This document shows, in pieces, positions 58,306 to 64,000 of a DNA stretch of 64,000 nucleotides. This DNA is from Mangrovihabitans endophyticus (GTDB lineage Bacteria; Actinomycetota; Actinomycetes; Mycobacteriales; Micromonosporaceae). The position numbers were made by a program, and so were the translations under genes. Positions within the stretch are counted from its first letter, which is position 1; every line of letters begins with the position of its first letter. The DNA is taken from positions 62,001 through 126,000 of the forward strand of contig NZ_BMMX01000005.1 in NCBI RefSeq assembly GCF_014646155.1. The letters are read 5' to 3'. The notes under the pieces are model-generated. The model was not told the origin of the DNA and searched no databases. It was given only the letters and a program-made list of their open reading frames with translations.

Positions 58306-60592
58306 TGCCCCATCCCCCTGCCCTGCCCGCTCCACCGTCGGCGACCTATCGCATCCAGGTCCGCCCCGATTTCGCCCTCAGAGCCACCGCGGAGATCGCC
58401 GACTACCTGGCCGAACTGGGGGTGTCGCACCTCTACACCGCCCCGCTGCTCACCGCCGCGCCCGGCTCGCAGCACGGCTACGACGTTGCCGACCACGGCG
58501 CGGTCGGCGAAGCGCTCGGCGGTGAGCAGGCCCGGCAGGAGCTGGTCGCCGCCCTGCGGGCGTGCGATCTCGGCCTGGTGGTGGACATCGTGCCCAACCA
58601 TGCCGGGATCGCCGCGCCGACCGCCAACCCGACCTGGTGGGACGTGCTCAAGCACGGCGAGCAGTCGCGGTTCGCCGCGTTCTACGACATCGACTGGTCC
58701 CGCGGCCGGGTGCTGCTGCCGGTGCTGGCCGACGACCCGGACGCGCTCGACGAACTGCGCATCGACGGCGACGAACTGCGCTATTACGACAAGCGCTACC
58801 CGATCGCCGACGGCACACTGGGCGGCACGCCGCGCGAGGTGCACGACCGCCAGCATTACGAACTGGTGAACTGGACGCGCGGCGACGCCGAACTGAACTA
58901 CCGGCGTTTCTTCGCCATCACCGACCTGGCCGGGCTGCGGGTCGAGGACCCCGAGGTGTTCGACGCCACGCACGCGGAGATCCTGCGCTGGTACGCCGAG
59001 GGCACCGTGCAGGGCATCCGGGTGGACCATCCGGACGGCCTGCGCGACCCCGGCGGATACCTGCGCCGGTTGCACAAGGCCGCGCCGGACGCGTGGCTGG
59101 TGGTGGAGAAGGTCCTGGAGCCGGGGGAGGAACTGCCCGACTGGCCGGTCGCCGGCACCACCGGATACGACGCCATGTCGGAGATCTGCGGCGCGTTCGT
59201 CGACCCCGGTACCGAGGCGTTCTTCGACACGCTGGACCACCACCTCACCGGCCGTGAGACCTCGTGGCAGGACCTGGTGCACGAGACCAAGTTGATGGTC
59301 GCGACGACCATGCTCGCGGCCGAACTGGACCGGATGGCCCGGCTGGTCCCGGACGTGGAGCGGGCACCGCGCGCGCTGGCCGAGCTGGCCGCCTGCTTCC
59401 CGGTCTACCGGTCCTACCTGCCGCACGGGCTGCGGAACCTGGCCCAGGCACGCGCCGAGGCGGGCCGGCGCCGACCCTCGCTGATCCCGGTACTGGATCG
59501 GCTGCTGATCCGGCTGCGCGACCCGGGAGACGAGCTGGCGCAGCGGTTCCAGCAGTTCACCGGCGCGGTGATGGCCAAGGGCGTGGAGGACACCGCGTTC
59601 TATCGCTGGACCCGGTTCACCGCCCGCAACGAAGTGGGCAACGATCCGGGCAAGTTCGGCGTGACACCGGACGAGTTCCACGAGGCCGCCGCGCATCAGC
59701 AGCGCCACTGGCCGAACGGGATGACGTCGCTGTCCACCCATGACACCAAGCGCAGCGAGGACGTGCGGGCCCGGCTCGCCGTGCTGTCCGAGCTGCCCGG
59801 CGACTGGACCGAGGTGGTGCGCCGCTGGGTGCGTACCGATCCGCTGGCCGACCCGTCGCTGGCCCACCTGGTGTGGCAGGCGGCGGTCGGCGCCTGGCCG
59901 ATCGAACGGGAGCGTCTGCAGGCGTACGCCCTGAAGGCGGCCAAGGAGGCCGGCGTCTCGACCTCGTGGACCAAGCCGGACGAGGACTTCGAGGCCGCGC
60001 TGCGGCAGATGGTCGACCGGATCTACGACGATCCGGCGCTGAACGCGGAACTGGCCGGGTTCGCCGCGTCGATCACCTCACCCGGGTGGTCCAACGCGCT
60101 GGGGCAGAAGCTCGTGCAGTTGACCATGCCCGGCGTGCCGGACACCTATCAGGGCACCGAGCTGTGGGACTTCTCGCTGGTGGACCCGGACAACCGGCGG
60201 CCGGTCGACTTCCCGGCGCGCCGCGAGATGCTCTGCCGCATCGACGACGGATGGCTGCCGCCGGTGGACGACACCGGCGCGGTCAAGTTGCTGGTGACCA
60301 GCCGTTGCCTGCGGTTGCGCCGGCAGCGGCCGGATCTGTTCCGGTCGTACACGCCGGCGTACGCGGACGGTCGCCTCGGCCCGCATGTGCTCGCGTACGA
60401 CCGCGGTGGCGTGGTCGCGGTCGCCACCCGGCTGCCGGTGGGATTGTCACGCCACGGAGGCTGGCACGACACCACCCTGTCGCTCGACGGCCATAGCTGG
60501 ACGGAAGTCTTCACGAACACCAGCTACGGCGGGAGTCGTCTCGCGGTCGCCGATCTGCTCCGTACGTACCCTGTCGCGCTGCTGGTGAAGGA

Positions 60593-60596
<4 letters not shown>
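58305..60596 (+). CDS. treY: maltooligosyltrehalose synthase
   Basis: A 763-residue GH13 enzyme that turns the reducing-end glucose bond of maltodextrin into a trehalose bond. Family marks are SATYRIQVRPDFALR, VVDIVPNHAG, nucleophile Asp in IRVDHPDGL, Glu in LVVEKVLEPGE, GAVMAKGVEDTAFYRW and LSTHDTKRSEDVRARL. Length is normal. It overlaps glgX by 1 nt and treZ by 4 nt, so expression is tightly coupled. Confidence 0.95.
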
Positions 60597-62323
<1,727 letters not shown>

Positions 62324-62337
62324 GGGGCGTCCGGCGA

Positions 62338-62365
62338 GGCGGGCCCGGCAGGTGCCGGGCCCGCC
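62338..62365 (+). terminator. terminator of the glgX-treY-treZ operon
   Basis: Perfect 12-bp arms GGCGGGCCCGGC / GCCGGGCCCGCC around the loop AGGT, 15 nt past the treZ stop, followed by TTCG. Confidence 0.8.
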
Positions 62366-62502
62366 TTCGCGTGTCTGCGGCACCGCGCCCCCCGGTCGGC
62401 GGAGACTGTCCTGACTCGTCGGACACGGCCGGTTGGTCGGTCATCGGACACCACATTCGCCGATTGCCGGGCACCATGGGGGCCGTACGCGCAAGGGGAG
62501 GG

Positions 62503-63705
62503 ATGTTGTCCGGCATGAACCCGAACGCGGGCTCGGACGGTTTGACGCGGCGCCGGCCCTGGCCGGTGCGCCGCCGCTCGGCGTCGTCGCCCGAGGACAT
62601 CGCTGACCGGGACATCCATGACCGGGACATCCGGGAGCGGGAGGTCGCCGATCGGGAGACCGCGGACACCACACCGTCGCGCCCGGAACCGCCCCGTCTG
62701 GAACCGCCCCGTCTGGAGCCGTCGCATCTGGAGCCGTCGCGTCTGGACCCGGAACCGCCGCGTCGGCTGGACATCGCCGCGGTGCGCCTCGGCGCGCTGG
62801 GCCTGGCACTGGTGCTCGCGCTGTCCCTGGCGACGGTCCGGCTGCTGGTCGGCGGTCCGCCCTCGGTGGCCGAGCTGCGCGCCCAGTCCGGCGTGGACAC
62901 CTGGCCGGTGCTCCCCATCGGAGTGAAGGACGACCAGCCGGGCGTCGCCTATCGCTACCCCGACGGCCACTGGGCCGGTTTCGACATTCAGATCGCCTAC
63001 ATGATCGCCGAGGATCTCGGCTTCCGGCGGGACGAGATCCGCTTCTACGGCATGGAGAGCGAGGACCGCGCCCGGATGCAGGCCACCGACGCGGACGGCA
63101 ACCGGGTGCCGGTGAAACTGGTGATCGCCAGCTACAGCATCACCACCGACCGGGAGGACATGGCCGGCGTGACGTTCTCCGCGCCGTACCTCTACACCGA
63201 GCAGTCGGTGCTGACCCGCCCGGACCACACGGCGGTGTCCGCCCTGGAGGACCTGCGCGGCCAGGACGTGTGCACGCTGTCCACGGCGACCAGCGAGACG
63301 GCCCCGATGCGGGCCGGCGCCATCGTGCACCGCCGGAACCTGATGCACGAGTGCATCGACGACCTGCGGGCGAAGCGGGTCGACGCGGTGTCCACCGACG
63401 CCGCCATCCTGGCCGGATACAAGGCGCGGGATCCGGACGCCTTCGCGCACTGGGATCTGGGCCTGGACACCACCGAGGCGTGGGGGGTGAACGTGGGCGA
63501 GAACGAGGCGCTGAAGACGCTCGTCGACCTCACCCTGTACCGCTCGTTGGTGGACCCCGCGGACGACCGGTGGGAGCAGGCGTACCAGGAGAACCTGCAG
63601 TCCGAGGCGCCGGCCAACAAGGGCACCCCGATCGCGGTCGCGCAGCAGCCGGACGTGGCCAAGCCGAAGGTGCGCGAGCAGCCCTGGGAGGACAACCTCC
63701 CGTGA
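62503..63705 (+). CDS. membrane-anchored family-3 solute-binding protein (glutamate-binding type)
   Basis: About 400 residues. The N-terminus (about 1-80) is charged and repetitive (DRDIHDRDIREREVADRE, then RLEPP/RLEPS/HLEPS/RLDPE units), then one membrane helix (LGALGLALVLALSLATVRLL) and an outside SBP_bac_3 domain (WPVLPIGVKDDQPGVAYR, VIASYSITTDREDMAGVTFS, VDAVSTDAAILAGY). It lacks a lipobox, so it is held by a signal anchor instead. The next gene overlaps by 4 nt. Glutamate sensors of this fold (GlnH) work with GlnX and kinase PknG in Actinobacteria; this may be a relative. ATG 62503, TTG 62506 and ATG 62515 are all possible starts. Confidence 0.8.
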   Translation: MLSGMNPNAGSDGLTRRRPWPVRRRSASSPEDIADRDIHDRDIREREVADRETADTTPSRPEPPRLEPPRLEPSHLEPSRLDPEPPRRLDIAAVRLGALGLALVLALSLATVRLLVGGPPSVAELRAQSGVDTWPVLPIGVKDDQPGVAYRYPDGHWAGFDIQIAYMIAEDLGFRRDEIRFYGMESEDRARMQATDADGNRVPVKLVIASYSITTDREDMAGVTFSAPYLYTEQSVLTRPDHTAVSALEDLRGQDVCTLSTATSETAPMRAGAIVHRRNLMHECIDDLRAKRVDAVSTDAAILAGYKARDPDAFAHWDLGLDTTEAWGVNVGENEALKTLVDLTLYRSLVDPADDRWEQAYQENLQSEAPANKGTPIAVAQQPDVAKPKVREQPWEDNLP

Positions 63706-64000
63706 CCGAGCTGATCATCAAGGGCGGTGGCATCGCGCCGCGGCGCCGCCGGGCGCAGTTGAACTGGCTGCTGACCGTGCTGCCGGCCTTCCCGCTGGCG
63801 CTGCTGGTGCTGCGGCTGTGGTACCTGAGCCGGCAGGATCTGCCGACCATGCTGTTGCTGGTGCGCTACATCAGCCCGCTCGGCATGATCAGCGCGTTGT
63901 TCATCACCCTGCTGTCCGCCGCCCCGGCCTTCATCCTGGTGCTGCGGGTGCTCGGCGGCATCCTGCTGGTCAGCGCGCCGGAGCAGGCGGGCCGGTCGAT
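63702..64000 (+). CDS. multi-pass membrane protein, N-terminal part (cut by window edge)
   Basis: The first 99 residues are visible: a basic N-terminus (IAPRRRRAQ) then two or three membrane segments (WLLTVLPAFPLALLVLRLWYL and MISALFITLLSAAPAFILVL). GTG at 63702 overlaps the stop of the binding-protein gene (GTGA). No family can be assigned from this piece; position behind a GlnH-like protein makes a GlnX-like or other partner role possible. Confidence 0.75.
   Translation, partial: MTELIIKGGGIAPRRRRAQLNWLLTVLPAFPLALLVLRLWYLSRQDLPTMLLLVRYISPLGMISALFITLLSAAPAFILVLRVLGGILLVSAPEQAGRS

Overview
This is a GC-rich, gene-dense actinobacterial chromosome segment (roughly 70 % G+C by eye, strong G/C bias at third codon positions, many GTG/TTG starts, many 1-4 nt gene overlaps). 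Lsr2, an F420-dependent glucose-6-phosphate dehydrogenase, the treX/Y/Z route and two FliA/WhiG-type sigma factors point to the Micromonosporaceae, probably an Actinoplanes-like genus with motile spores. That placement is inference from gene content; no rRNA gene is present.

Layout. 0-4.2 kb: 3' end of a topoisomerase IV/gyrase A-type gene, a membrane GGDEF protein, a one-helix protein and a ROK regulator. 4.3-12.9 kb: a leftward oligosaccharide operon in the order LacI repressor, lipoprotein binding protein, OppF-type ATPase, two permeases, OppD-type ATPase, GH1 beta-glucosidase. Two abutting LacI-type operators precede the repressor and a strong hairpin follows the binding-protein gene. 13-17.5 kb: sirtuin, two membrane-anchored proteins of unknown function, an App1-type phosphatase, a short membrane protein and a permuted NlpC/P60-type protein. 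17.7-29.5 kb is rich in transcription control: two paralogous sigma factors flank a HelD-type RNA polymerase helicase, then DUF456, a D,D-carboxypeptidase pair, Lsr2, MarR, an RsbU-like phosphatase, an RsbW-like kinase, and a single protein joining an ECF sigma factor, a zinc anti-sigma motif, a membrane helix and an outside beta-glucanase domain. 29.5-34.6 kb: Fgd, a second F420 enzyme, a HAD phosphatase, a sodium:solute symporter with a small membrane partner, and a short conserved protein. 34.7-42.9 kb: heterodimeric ABC exporter, gamma-glutamyltransferase, PAS-GAF histidine kinase, TrmB.

43-48 kb is the accessory part: an IS607-type element with serine recombinase and intact TnpB, a methyltransferase, a broken P-loop kinase gene and an APH-type kinase. 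48-56 kb: esterase, PAC2 protein, GGDEF-EAL protein with tandem repeats in its leader, EcsC protein, secreted Fn3-like lipoprotein, Na+/H+ antiporter overlapped by a UBP zinc-finger gene. 56.2-62.3 kb: glgX-treY-treZ, which turn glycogen or maltodextrin into trehalose. The window ends with a membrane-anchored family-3 binding protein overlapping a cut-off membrane gene.

The most unusual items are the one-protein sigma/anti-sigma/glucanase receptor, the pair of sigma paralogues around helD with a hairpin/A-tract element in front of it, the TnpB element, and an RsbU-like phosphatase with a metal-ligand substitution. No rRNA, tRNA or CRISPR array was seen.
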